Counted from the stretch's first letter, positions 1-8,715 are shown. The stretch: DNA of 59,110 nucleotides from an uncultured Muribaculaceae bacterium (GCA_947627615.1 CANQWS010000020.1:1-59110); one strand, 5' to 3'. Numbers and translations: made by a program. The notes: generated by a model from the sequence alone, not told the origin.

Positions 1-76
1 GCTCGAACTGCGCGGCATGGTCGCGGCGGTCGGCGTGGTAGCGCGATGGTGTCTTTATCAGTGCGGTGCGTCTCAT
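1..76 (-). CDS. 5' end of an unrecognised multi-copy gene (left copy)
   Basis: An ATG at 76 opens a frame that runs off the left end without a stop. It encodes 25 residues beginning MRRTALIKTPSRYHADRRDH and continuing AAQFE. The codons are GC-rich and look coding, and a TACCTTTG promoter-like box lies just upstream at 82-89. The same 25 codons recur, identical to the base, at the right end of the window on the opposite strand. I do not recognise the family from so short a stretch. Only the start is present, so product and length are unknown. Confidence 0.5.
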   Translation of the reverse strand, partial: MRRTALIKTPSRYHADRRDHAAQFE

Positions 77-77
77 G
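1..77. repeat. Left copy of a 77-nt perfect terminal inverted repeat
   Basis: Bases 1-77 equal the reverse complement of 59034-59110 with no mismatch. Identity stops at base 78 (G here, C-equivalent on the other side). It covers the first 25 codons of an unknown gene plus one base upstream. 77 is a common largest k-mer in de Bruijn assemblers, so the identity probably marks where a longer repeat collapsed, not the true repeat length. Confidence 0.9.
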
Positions 78-81
78 GAGG

Positions 82-89
82 CAAAGGTA
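82..89 (-). promoter_or_regulatory. -7 promoter box (TACCTTTG) of the left-end gene
   Basis: Read on the minus strand this matches the Bacteroidetes -7 consensus TAnnTTTG. It lies only 5 nt before the ATG at 76, so the transcript would be leaderless or nearly so. The right-end copy has TATCTTTG in the equivalent place. Confidence 0.5.
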
Positions 90-159
90 CGACGGCGGAG
101 GCGGGGTCTGAGTGCGAAAAACTAAAAACGGGAGGATGGGAAAGATGGGAGGAATGGGA

Positions 160-204
160 TTAGCTGCCTTAGCTGTTTTAGCTGTTTTAGCTGCATTAGC
201 TGCT
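160..204. repeat. Five tandem 9-bp repeats (TTAGCTGnn), left copy
   Basis: Five consecutive 9-bp units follow the pattern TTAGCTGCC, TTAGCTGTT, TTAGCTGTT, TTAGCTGCA, TTAGCTGCT. The inverted counterpart near the right end also has exactly five units. The array sits upstream of the left-end gene and between it and the nitroreductase gene. Nothing else recognisable lies between 90 and 280. Confidence 0.8.
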
Positions 205-281
205 CCAGTCCTACCGGTGCGATGAGTTTCCAAAATGTCAATGTACTCTCGCCATGATTGGGCACTTTGTTTGTGGCTGCA

Positions 282-312
282 CTTGGATTACGGAAGATTT
301 GATGTATCTTTG
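282..312 (+). promoter_or_regulatory. Promoter of the nitroreductase gene
   Basis: TATCTTTG at 305-312 matches the Bacteroidetes -7 box. CTTG at 282-285 is 19 nt upstream, a near match to the -33 TTTG element. The ATG follows 26 nt after the box. Confidence 0.65.
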
Positions 313-338
313 CACATAATGACAAATTAAAATCGAAA

Positions 339-1094
339 ATGGACGACCTGAAATTTTTCCGCAACAGGCGAACTATTCGCCGATATACTGACCGTGAGGT
401 GACCGATAATGAACTCCGTGACATGCTTGAGGCTGCGTCGCAGGCCCCCACTACGGGCAACATGCAGCTCTACAGTGTGATTGTAACACGCAGCGACGAG
501 GGAAAGCGGGATCTGGCTCCGGAACACTTCAATCAGCCGCAGACCACAAGCTGTAATGTGCTGCTGACATTCTGCGCCGATTTCAACCGATTTGTCCGTT
601 GGTGTGAGGTGAGTGATGCCGAACCCGGTTATGACAATTTCCAGTCATTCGTCACCGCCGTGATCGACACCGTGATTTTCGCCCAACAGTTCTGCACCAT
701 CGCGGAGATGCGCGGTCTCGGTGTATGTTATCTTGGAACCACAACCTACACAGCTCCGCAGATTGCCGCGAAACTGGCATTGCCCGCAAGAGTGGTGCCG
801 GTGATAACCCTTTCGGTAGGTTATCCAGACGGAGAGGCGCCGCTCAGTGACAGGATTCCCGTGAGCGCGATAATGCACTCCGAGACTTACCATGACTATT
901 CCGACGAGGAAATCCGTCAGATATATTCCGAGAAAGAGGCGCGTGAGGACAGCCGGCAGTTTGTGGCCGAGAACGGCAAGAAATCACTGGCGCAGGTTTT
1001 CACCGATGTGCGGTACACCAAAGAGAACAATGAGGTTTTCTCACGCCTTTACCTTGACTTTATTGTCAATCAGAAGTTCGGCCTTCCGGAATAG
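339..1094 (+). CDS. Nitroreductase family protein (NfsA/flavin reductase-like)
   Basis: 251 residues. The N-terminus has the typical nitroreductase opening, RRTIRRYTDREV, followed by ASQAPTTGNMQ, the FMN-phosphate-binding segment of the family. A central GLGVCYLGTT segment and the hydrophobic VVPVITLSVGYPD strand also fit. The family are FMN-dependent, NAD(P)H-using oxidoreductases acting on nitro compounds, quinones or flavins; the natural substrate is not readable here. The C-terminal KQGF-type tail (VNQKFGLPE) is normal for the NfsA-like branch. The last 54 bases overlap tail to tail with the acyltransferase gene on the other strand, and both reading frames look genuine. Confidence 0.85.
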   Translation: MDDLKFFRNRRTIRRYTDREVTDNELRDMLEAASQAPTTGNMQLYSVIVTRSDEGKRDLAPEHFNQPQTTSCNVLLTFCADFNRFVRWCEVSDAEPGYDNFQSFVTAVIDTVIFAQQFCTIAEMRGLGVCYLGTTTYTAPQIAAKLALPARVVPVITLSVGYPDGEAPLSDRIPVSAIMHSETYHDYSDEEIRQIYSEKEAREDSRQFVAENGKKSLAQVFTDVRYTKENNEVFSRLYLDFIVNQKFGLPE

Positions 1095-2072
1095 CCATTG
1101 CCGGAAACTGTCAGCAAAAGCTGAAAACGAATAGACCGCTGCCGTGAAAATCAGGCAGAAAGCGGTGTAGACCAATAGCGAGCCTTGTTGCCATATTCCT
1201 ATGGCAAGAGGGCGGATTGCGCCGCCCCAGACTATGGGATTCTTGTGGATGAGGTTGGCGGCGAAGGCACCGCGGGCCAACGCATTGATTTTAGCCGACG
1301 TCAGCTTCAGAGTGGTGAAGAAAACGAAAGCTGAAACAGACGACAGAATGACCCAGGGCGAGTTATAGGCGTAGACCCTGGCCGGTTCCATCCACACAGC
1401 CAGCAGAGCCGTAAGTCCCACTGACAAGACATAGCCGGAAGCTGACCATCTGCGGATTCTGTCTTCTGGCTGCGAGGTGCGGTCAAGAGTCACCCGGAGC
1501 CATCGACCCACAAGATACATCATGACGAGCTGGACCGGAGTGTAGCCCGACGGATTGAAGTTTCCGCCCCATAGCCATCCCGCCCAGATGTTGGCTGCCA
1601 CGAACAATCCGAGCCACAGGGTGAAATTGCGGTAGGAGAGGGTGTCGGTGGCGGAGTTCAGCATCGGACTCAGAAGATAGAGAAGCATGTAGGCCGGCAC
1701 ATACCAGAGGTCGGTATGCGTGAAAACCATCCATGATTCAATCCAGCCGGTCAGAGAGCATCTGTCGGGGCAGACCAGAAACTTGCAGCTGTAGATGATG
1801 ACCGCATAGAACATGCACATCAGCGTGAATTTCAGGAACCCGCTGATTCTTGCCCTTATACCGAAATAGCCGGATATGAGGGTGAAGCAGTTCACGCCGA
1901 TTATGGTGATTGATTCCACAATTATCCGCCAGACGTCGGCCGCGGTAATGTCGCCGAATGCGCCAGGGGTGGGGAGTCCGACCGAGGCGCCGTCGAGATG
2001 CACCAGTATAACCGCCATCATCGAGAGGATGCGGAGCAGTTCAATGTTGGACTGACGTGGAGCTGTTGCCAT
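1041..2072 (-). CDS. Acyltransferase 3 family membrane protein
   Basis: 343 residues with about ten hydrophobic segments. It opens with RQSNIELLRILSMMAVILVH, typical of acyltransferase-3 (OafA/WecH/OatA-type) proteins, in which the N-terminal R-x10-H pattern marks the active site; the His is in VILVH. These enzymes move acyl groups, often acetyl, across the membrane onto cell-surface sugars. Its ATG overlaps the kinase stop codon (TGATG), so it is translationally coupled and is the last gene of the kinase/SEDS-PBP locus. By analogy with OatA it might O-acetylate peptidoglycan, but it lacks an extra SGNH domain and the substrate is inferred only from context. Its 3' end overlaps the nitroreductase gene. 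Confidence 0.85.
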   Translation of the reverse strand: MATAPRQSNIELLRILSMMAVILVHLDGASVGLPTPGAFGDITAADVWRIIVESITIIGVNCFTLISGYFGIRARISGFLKFTLMCMFYAVIIYSCKFLVCPDRCSLTGWIESWMVFTHTDLWYVPAYMLLYLLSPMLNSATDTLSYRNFTLWLGLFVAANIWAGWLWGGNFNPSGYTPVQLVMMYLVGRWLRVTLDRTSQPEDRIRRWSASGYVLSVGLTALLAVWMEPARVYAYNSPWVILSSVSAFVFFTTLKLTSAKINALARGAFAANLIHKNPIVWGGAIRPLAIGIWQQGSLLVYTAFCLIFTAAVYSFSAFADSFRQWLFRKAELLIDNKVKVKA

Positions 2073-3553
2073 CAGAATGATTTTACGGCCAGAAACAGAT
2101 TTGACATGCCGGATGCGGGAATCTCGCGTCCGAAGCTCAGGCTGAAGGCTTTCTGCCTGTCATCGCCGCTGTCGGTTATCCAGATCGGCGATGTCAGGCC
2201 GAGTTCCCGGGCCGACGGTGCGATTTCTCTGAGTTCGGCGGCCGAGGGCATCCGCGTGCCACGCGGAACAATAAAGCAGTTGGACTCATACCAGAGTCTG
2301 GACTGCGGACCCATGCGGTCGTAGTCTTCCTCGTCGATTCTGCGCAGCCAGGGCATTGGCTGACTCACTTTGACGAGTATCAGTCCGTGGGAACCTGAGG
2401 AATCGATGTGGCATACACGTCCGCCGTTCATCACGTCTCCTATTCTGATTGTGCCGCTGCTGCGTCCGGAGGCTTTCAGGGATTTGATTTCGTCACGTAG
2501 CTTCGCGTTCTCAAGTTTCAGCTGCTCGATGATTTCGGCGGAAGCGCCGTCGGCCGGACGCATGAGTGTTTTCACACGGCGAAGCGCCTCAAGAACCTGC
2601 TTGGCATCGGGATACCGGTCGGCAGGATTTTTCTCAAGGCATTTCATGATCACTTCCTCCAGCTCGTCAGGATAGTCCTTCCCGTATTTTTTGCCGGGAA
2701 AGACGCTCTCGAAAGCCGCCCGACGCAGCGGTTCTATCGGCGCCGGTTTCTCATGGAGCTGACGGTCATATATCCGGCTTATGTCGGCCATGCCGCCTCC
2801 GGTCTCCATTACAAACGGTACGCGTCCGGCAAGCACCTCATAAAGCAGTATGCCGAGACTGTAGACATCGGATGCCGCAGTGATTTCCTTTCCGTCAAGC
2901 TTCTCGGGCGAAGAATATTCGTAGGCGCCGTCGCCGCGCGACGAGCTCTTGACGCAATGTTCCTTCTGGATGGCGAGGCCGAAATCCAGCAGTATGAAGT
3001 TGCCGTCATAGTTGCGCCTCATTATGTTGTTGGAATGGAGGTCATTGTGGTTCACGCAGTAGCGGGCCTTCAGCTCCCGTTCCTTTTCAGGAGTGATTAT
3101 GAATTTGCTACCGTCTTCGGGGTCCATTTCCAGATTGTCGGTATCCGGGTCCATCAGGAATTTGTAAAGGTCGGCATGGCAGTAACCCACGGCCCCGGCA
3201 ATGCCCTCGGCAAACCGCCAGAACTCATCGATGTTTATGAACTTCTGCTCCCGCAGATACTCGTTGAGGGTCTGTCCGTCAATGTAGTCCATCTCCACTA
3301 TGGCATGGCTGTTGATCAGGCGCGGCTGATAGATGTGGACTATATTGGGATGGCAGCCGTTGCCTATCTGCAGCAAAAGCTTGCATTCGTTAAGGAAACT
3401 CTGATAGGCCTTGTCCGATTCGTTGTCGACCATTTCATTTGAAATCTTTATGGCGCGGACATATCCGAGCTTGCGGTGACGGACCTTATAGACAGCGGCA
3501 AAACTTCCGCGGCCTATGAGCATGAGTTTCTTGTATTCTGTTGTAAAAGGCAT
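2072..3553 (-). CDS. Hanks-type Ser/Thr protein kinase with C-terminal coiled coil and extra domain
   Basis: 493 residues. The kinase domain spans about 7-330: glycine-rich loop GRGSFAAVYK (14-23), ATP-binding Lys36, catalytic loop HNDLHSNN with Asp171 and Asn176, and DFG at 190-192. The usual HRD is HND and the usual DLKPEN is DLHSNN, so the kinase is of the non-RD type. An acidic insert of about 40 residues (127-165) separates helix E from the catalytic loop. A short coiled coil (about 345-365) leads into a C-terminal domain (about 372-493) that vaguely resembles the DUF1566/FISUMP fold, with IRIGDVMNGGRV and a closing FSLSFGREIP. No membrane segment or PASTA repeat is seen, so it should be cytosolic, unlike actinobacterial PknB. 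It lies between an FHA gene and the coupled acyltransferase. Confidence 0.9.
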   Translation of the reverse strand: MPFTTEYKKLMLIGRGSFAAVYKVRHRKLGYVRAIKISNEMVDNESDKAYQSFLNECKLLLQIGNGCHPNIVHIYQPRLINSHAIVEMDYIDGQTLNEYLREQKFINIDEFWRFAEGIAGAVGYCHADLYKFLMDPDTDNLEMDPEDGSKFIITPEKERELKARYCVNHNDLHSNNIMRRNYDGNFILLDFGLAIQKEHCVKSSSRGDGAYEYSSPEKLDGKEITAASDVYSLGILLYEVLAGRVPFVMETGGGMADISRIYDRQLHEKPAPIEPLRRAAFESVFPGKKYGKDYPDELEEVIMKCLEKNPADRYPDAKQVLEALRRVKTLMRPADGASAEIIEQLKLENAKLRDEIKSLKASGRSSGTIRIGDVMNGGRVCHIDSSGSHGLILVKVSQPMPWLRRIDEEDYDRMGPQSRLWYESNCFIVPRGTRMPSAAELREIAPSARELGLTSPIWITDSGDDRQKAFSLSFGREIPASGMSNLFLAVKSF

Positions 3554-3570
3554 ATCTCTTGTTCCGGCGT

Positions 3571-4491
3571 TCAGTCTGTAATTTCATTATAGATGAGAAT
3601 CACGTTCTTGCCCAGCTCTATCATGTAGCCGTCGGCCAGCGGGTGTCTGAGCATTGTGTCCATGACCTCATGCTCTTCGCCGTCGTAGATCAGTTTGCTG
3701 CAGGAGCCTCCCATGGGGCGGCATCCCCATTTCAGGGCCTTGAAGTAAAAGCGGCCGTTGCCGGCGATTATGTCCGCGTGGGCGGAGCTTACGTGATTGT
3801 TGCACTCCTGTATGGCCGGGTCCCTGTCATTGTCGCGGACCACGATGTCGTTGGGCCGGTAGGCTCCCGGCTTGTTGGCCATCTGTCCGCGGCCTATGTG
3901 ATAGACCTTCTTGCGGTCCGAGTCCAGTTCGTAGATTTCGCTGGCGAGAGAACCGGTGCCTGTGACCACGCTTATGGTGGCCCTGACACGATCGGCCCTC
4001 TTCGGCGCTGACAGGAAAGAGTAGTAGAGCACGTCGTTGACAATCCTGCGCGCGTTATCGGGCAGCTCGTCTTTTGTCACCATTCTTATGTCAAGGACTT
4101 TGGAGCCTATGTTATCAAGCATGGCATTGTCAAGGCGGAGCCGCAGCTGCTCCTTCATGGTTTCATCGGCCCATGCGTAGTCCTTGACGTTGTAATCCGG
4201 CCTGTCCACTATGACATATATGAACAGGGAACGCAATGACTGTGAGTCAGTGCCCGTGGCCTCCTTGAATTCCTCCAGAATGTAGCCAATGGCCTGGTCG
4301 CGGTTGTCAATAGCGTTGTTGAATATCTGGCCCGGCTCTTTGGCGTTTCTCTTGGGTTTTTCTTCGGATGCAGGGACATTCCGGCCGGAAGAAGGAGTCT
4401 CCGGAGTCTCATCGGCGTCCGGTGATACGGTTCCGTTGATTTTATCGGTCAGATTGCCTATCGCTTTGCCTATTTTTTTTAAGAATGCCAT
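3571..4491 (-). CDS. FHA domain protein, second copy in the locus
   Basis: 306 residues. After an amphipathic, charged N-terminus comes a domain at about 65-185 (LFIYVIVDRPDYNVKDYAW onward) that is similar in layout to the N-terminal domain of the other FHA protein here. An FHA-like domain at about 200-306 shows a GRG after the first strand and the NNHVSSAHADI phosphothreonine-binding loop. FHA domains bind phosphothreonine peptides, so this is a likely reader or substrate of the adjacent kinase, whose gene begins 17 nt downstream. It lies between the SEDS-PBP and kinase genes. Confidence 0.8.
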   Translation of the reverse strand: MAFLKKIGKAIGNLTDKINGTVSPDADETPETPSSGRNVPASEEKPKRNAKEPGQIFNNAIDNRDQAIGYILEEFKEATGTDSQSLRSLFIYVIVDRPDYNVKDYAWADETMKEQLRLRLDNAMLDNIGSKVLDIRMVTKDELPDNARRIVNDVLYYSFLSAPKRADRVRATISVVTGTGSLASEIYELDSDRKKVYHIGRGQMANKPGAYRPNDIVVRDNDRDPAIQECNNHVSSAHADIIAGNGRFYFKALKWGCRPMGGSCSKLIYDGEEHEVMDTMLRHPLADGYMIELGKNVILIYNEITD

Positions 4492-4524
4492 AACTGTCTA
4501 TAGGTTGTGATGGTTAAAAGCGCT

Positions 4525-7500
4525 TCAATACAAGTCATATCCGGCGCCGTTGAGTGTGGGGATTATGGTTGACGACATGGTGCGCAGGGCGCCGCCGGAA
4601 GTGATTGTCTCCGCACGTTCAATGCGCAGCGCAACGGCTATCGGAGCGTTCAGTTTGTTGCTCCACATAAAGCAGGTGTACCATGCGTCATTGTTGTTTC
4701 TTCGTCTGCGGTCCTGCCGTTCGGGAGTACCGGTCTTTCCTCCGATGCTTTTCGAGTCACCGGGCTGCAGGTTCAGGTTGCCGTGACGGGCGCTCTCGGC
4801 CTGCATGAAACTCTTCAGTATTCCGGCTTCCTGCGGGCCTATCACCTCGATCTGTCTGGGGTAGGGCATCTTTTCATTACCGATGCGGTTCACGTAGCGG
4901 GTAGGCGCGAGTTTACCCTCGTTGGCTACAATCGAGGCCACACGGGCCATCATCAGCGGGGTTGCCCGCAGAGCGCCCTGACCCCAGGCAAGCGCCATAG
5001 AGGCGTTGCGCCAGTGGCGGTTGGTGGATTTGGGCCGGAAATCCGGTGCGGTTATCCTTGCATACCATCCGAGGCCGTTGGTGGAGATTTCCGACAGGAC
5101 GCTCCGGAACGGCACGGAATTGTTGAGCTCGTCAACATTGAAGAAGTAGGATGTGACATTGCGGGTTTCCTTGCCGTCGTAATGCAGACGGGCGCCTACG
5201 GCTTCATAGATGTCGCCGAGCTGACTGTAAAGGTTCTTGTCGTTGAGCAGATTGATGAAGTAATTGTTGGAAGAGTAGACAATGGCCTTGCGCATGTCAA
5301 CCGGGCTCAACGGTTCCTTGGCGCCCTCGATGCCCTCCTGGGCGGAGAAGGTGTAGACGATGTCGGCCGCCTCCGGTCCGAATTTTTTCAGGGCGGCCAT
5401 CGAGGTCATCACTTTCGCTGTGGAGCCGGGAGGCGTCTGGAATGTCATACCGAGGTCACGTTCGGTGATTGGTCTGTGGCCGGGCATTGTCTCGAACATG
5501 GCGTCGCCGAATTTGCCACGCTCGTTGAGCATCACTATTGAATCCTGTTCGGGCAGGGGATAGTTGGCCGAGGCCAGAAGGTCGCCGGTTGCGGCATTGA
5601 GCACCACTGCCGAGGCCCGCAGATTGCGGTTGTTACGGAATTCCGAGGTCGGGAAATGGTTTGCCATGGCGTCCTGAAGCATTTTCTGCAGCGTGGCGTC
5701 GACGGTAAGGTACATGTCGCGTTCGTTTCTCCGCGAATTGAATTCGGCGATGAGGGGATTGTTGTAAAGTCCGAATTCAAGGAACGGCACTATGTTGGTA
5801 TAGTCCCTCCTGAGCAGTTTCTGAGTCTTTTCCGATTTCGGGACGAAACGGTTTTCCCGGAATTTGTTCGTGCGCAGTTCAACGCGTTCGGTGGGAATGT
5901 CCAGACCGCGCAGTTTTCCGGCATATCTTTCCTCGGCCATGAATCCTATGGGGTCATCGTCCATGTATCCGAGTACTTTGCGGGTTCCGGCATCGCCGAG
6001 CATGAAAAGCATGTGATCGCCCATGGTATAGTATCGGGCTTTGCGCCGGTGCGCTTCCTTTTTCAGCTTGCCGGCATCGAATCCCAGCCGGCTCATGGAC
6101 GGGATTGCGCTTGTCAGTGAGTCAGGCGAGCTTGTAGCAAGCAGCAGACCGTTGACGTCGTAGATGTTTCCGGCATGGAGGCGGTTGAGCACCATGCGTA
6201 TGCGGGGATTATAGACTATGTCGCGTGCGCCTCTCGTATTGGTTATGTAGGCGGGCCTTATCACGGTTTCGTCCTTGTTGATGAGCTGATAGTTGGCCAG
6301 CACGCCCAATATGACCATGCCGCCTATCATGAACAGAAGCACGCTCGCCGACACTGCGCCCGCGAACGTGGACGCATATTTTTTCTGGCTCTCCGTAGCT
6401 CTGATGCGGGATGCGGCAAGAACTATACCGAAGGCCCCCATGGTGGTTATGAGGCTTGTGCGGCTATAGCTCAGGAACGGGACAGTCACTCCGGTAAGCG
6501 GAACAATGCCCAGCGAGCCGAGAACAATGAACAGAAACTGGACTCCGGTCAGGAGCGCGATTCCCATCACAAGATACATGGTGAACGGCTGTCCGGCCCT
6601 TCTGCCGATGAGCAGGGACCTGTGGACGAGCAGCACGAAACAGAGAATTATGAGCAGGAGACCGATGAAACCCGTCATTTCACCTATGGAGGTGAAAACC
6701 ATGTCGGTGTGGAAAGCCGGGACCACGGAGGGGCTGCCGTTGCCGAGTCCCATGCCTGTGGCTCCGCCTGAAGCCGCGCTCCAGATGCCTTGCGCCACCT
6801 GATCGCCGCCGGGGACATGGTTGTCCCACTGTCCGCCCCATGACATCTCCGTGCGGTTTGTGAGGCGGGCTGCCTCTGATTCGGCTCCCATGAGGCCGAG
6901 AATTGGACCTCCAAGGGCGAAGACCACGATGAGAAGGTTCACTATCAGCGCGCTTTCATAAATCTGCCGTGAGCGGAACCATCCGTAGGCCAGCCATGCG
7001 GCAAACCACAGCACGGCGGCTGTTATGAGCATGAACGGAGTGTTGTTGATGGCGCGGGCAATAAGCATCAGGGCTATGAACGAGAGCAGTCCCAGCAATA
7101 GCTGGGCGAAGTCACGCCGGGCCATGGAATACAGGAATATGAACGTTATAAGCACCACGAGAGCCGGACCCATGTCGCTGAGAACCAACAGGTACATCAT
7201 CATCAGTCCCAACATGACAATGACGGCCACGCTGATGGTGCCCAACTGCCTTCGGGCCGATAACGGCGTCAGTTTCGCCGAGAAAGCCTGCAAAAGAAGG
7301 GCATTCTCGGCAAAGAAGGCTGATACGAATATGAGAATCAGATATTTGCACAGTTCACTCGGCTGAAAGCCTCCGAGGTTAACCCTCGCATCGCTTCCTT
7401 CGGGTCCTGTTCCGAACATTCCGAGAAGCATAATCAGCCCCACTGCCGCAAGAAGATAGGAAAATCCGGACGAGAAGCTGAAGGCCGAGCTGCGTTCGAG

Positions 7501-8715
7501 CGAGCGGGATCTGTTTTTGCTGTGGAAAATACCTGACAGCGGGTCAAATGGAATGATGCCTGCCTGAAGCCGGCTCTTGCCGAGGAAAAATTTGCCCGGA
7601 TTGACGCATGAGACAAGCGCCATAACAACGAGTCCCACTCCGAGAGCGTTGGCCATGGCCGTGCCGTAGGACTTGTCGCCGAGCGGGCTCGACATGGCGA
7701 ACATGGAGACTATGCCTATGCCGGTGAGCATCATTATTATGCCTGCGGTCATGTAGTCCGACCGTGTGCCGAGTCTGCGGTCACGGACAATCATGAATAT
7801 GAAGAACGCAAGCCATCCAATGAGGTAGATTGCGGCGGCTCTGGTCATGTCGTTACGGAAATCGGCCGGGGCGCTTACAGTTATGGCCCGGTCATTCTTC
7901 AGCGCCTGATAGGTGTAGGAGTCAAGCGGAGTGAGAACGTGTTCCTGCTGGCGGAATGTCAGCGTTATACCGTCGGCGGGCATCTGTCCGGTGGCTGTTG
8001 TGCCTTTTTCCCGTCCGTACTGATAACCCTCTTTTATGGGAAGCACACTGTAGCTCTTGCCGGGCTCAACGTGGAAGCGGACTTGTCCGGAGGTATCCGT
8101 TGTCGCAAATCCGAGCGTCTCGGAAACGAGTTTGGTGTCCTTGTCATGATTTTTGGAGCTGTTTTTTTCTCCTACGGAATCCATGCGGTGCTCACGCAGA
8201 CGAACTGTGATTCCTGACAGCGGCGCATCCGGAATCTGCTTCCCGTTGCTGATTTTCACGGTGATTGTGGCGCTTCCGTTGCCGAAATCTGAACCCGGGG
8301 AGCTGTTGGCGGCCTTGTGCCATTCCGAATCCATGCCGAGCAGGTCATAGTCATTCCTTACGCGGTTACGGAATTCTTCTCCGCCTTCCGACATGGCTTT
8401 TGCCGCCGGAATCTTGAAAACCGGTCTGTTGAGCTGGCCCAGATTCTCTATGGAACCGTTGGCCTTTATCCGGGTTACGATCCATCCGGCGGCCAGAGAG
8501 GCGTCCTGGGCGTCGGTCATGTAGCCGGCGCCGAGAAGAAGTTGCTTAAGGCTGTCGGGATTCGTTTTAGGGCCGAGGACAAGTGAGTGTCCCCCGGCCA
8601 TCAGCTTCTGCTGGTCCCGGAACATGGGACTGAAATTGTCGGTAGTGGCAATCATGCCGAGAACGAACATCGCGGCACACAGCAGATATGTTATATAAGG
8701 ATTGGTCTGTTTCAT
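4525..8715 (-). CDS. Fused SEDS glycosyltransferase (RodA/FtsW) and class B penicillin-binding protein
   Basis: 1396 residues in one uninterrupted frame. Residues 1-30 are a membrane anchor. About 45-270 is an extracytoplasmic region with a carboxypeptidase-regulatory-like beta domain (TDTSGQVRFHVEPGKSYSV). About 290-790 is a SEDS polytopic domain. It contains PAFHTDMVFTSIGEMTGF, whose Asp671 corresponds to the catalytic Asp of RodA, and VTVPFLSYSRTSLITTMGAFG, a classic SEDS signature. After another membrane segment (about 800-825) comes a PBP transpeptidase: Ser1098-T-A-Lys1101 nucleophile motif, Ser1148-S-Asn1150, and Lys1327-T-Gly1329. All catalytic motifs are intact. SEDS proteins polymerise lipid II and class B PBPs crosslink the strands; they normally act as separate partner proteins. 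Stand-alone RodA or FtsW is about 380-430 residues. Flanked by PP2C and FHA genes in one operon. Confidence 0.93.
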   Translation of the reverse strand: MKQTNPYITYLLCAAMFVLGMIATTDNFSPMFRDQQKLMAGGHSLVLGPKTNPDSLKQLLLGAGYMTDAQDASLAAGWIVTRIKANGSIENLGQLNRPVFKIPAAKAMSEGGEEFRNRVRNDYDLLGMDSEWHKAANSSPGSDFGNGSATITVKISNGKQIPDAPLSGITVRLREHRMDSVGEKNSSKNHDKDTKLVSETLGFATTDTSGQVRFHVEPGKSYSVLPIKEGYQYGREKGTTATGQMPADGITLTFRQQEHVLTPLDSYTYQALKNDRAITVSAPADFRNDMTRAAAIYLIGWLAFFIFMIVRDRRLGTRSDYMTAGIIMMLTGIGIVSMFAMSSPLGDKSYGTAMANALGVGLVVMALVSCVNPGKFFLGKSRLQAGIIPFDPLSGIFHSKNRSRSLERSSAFSFSSGFSYLLAAVGLIMLLGMFGTGPEGSDARVNLGGFQPSELCKYLILIFVSAFFAENALLLQAFSAKLTPLSARRQLGTISVAVIVMLGLMMMYLLVLSDMGPALVVLITFIFLYSMARRDFAQLLLGLLSFIALMLIARAINNTPFMLITAAVLWFAAWLAYGWFRSRQIYESALIVNLLIVVFALGGPILGLMGAESEAARLTNRTEMSWGGQWDNHVPGGDQVAQGIWSAASGGATGMGLGNGSPSVVPAFHTDMVFTSIGEMTGFIGLLLIILCFVLLVHRSLLIGRRAGQPFTMYLVMGIALLTGVQFLFIVLGSLGIVPLTGVTVPFLSYSRTSLITTMGAFGIVLAASRIRATESQKKYASTFAGAVSASVLLFMIGGMVILGVLANYQLINKDETVIRPAYITNTRGARDIVYNPRIRMVLNRLHAGNIYDVNGLLLATSSPDSLTSAIPSMSRLGFDAGKLKKEAHRRKARYYTMGDHMLFMLGDAGTRKVLGYMDDDPIGFMAEERYAGKLRGLDIPTERVELRTNKFRENRFVPKSEKTQKLLRRDYTNIVPFLEFGLYNNPLIAEFNSRRNERDMYLTVDATLQKMLQDAMANHFPTSEFRNNRNLRASAVVLNAATGDLLASANYPLPEQDSIVMLNERGKFGDAMFETMPGHRPITERDLGMTFQTPPGSTAKVMTSMAALKKFGPEAADIVYTFSAQEGIEGAKEPLSPVDMRKAIVYSSNNYFINLLNDKNLYSQLGDIYEAVGARLHYDGKETRNVTSYFFNVDELNNSVPFRSVLSEISTNGLGWYARITAPDFRPKSTNRHWRNASMALAWGQGALRATPLMMARVASIVANEGKLAPTRYVNRIGNEKMPYPRQIEVIGPQEAGILKSFMQAESARHGNLNLQPGDSKSIGGKTGTPERQDRRRRNNNDAWYTCFMWSNKLNAPIAVALRIERAETITSGGALRTMSSTIIPTLNGAGYDLY

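Noticed and set aside
160-204. Possible CRISPR array
   Set aside because: Units are 9 bp in direct tandem with no spacers and no cas genes; it is a short tandem repeat.
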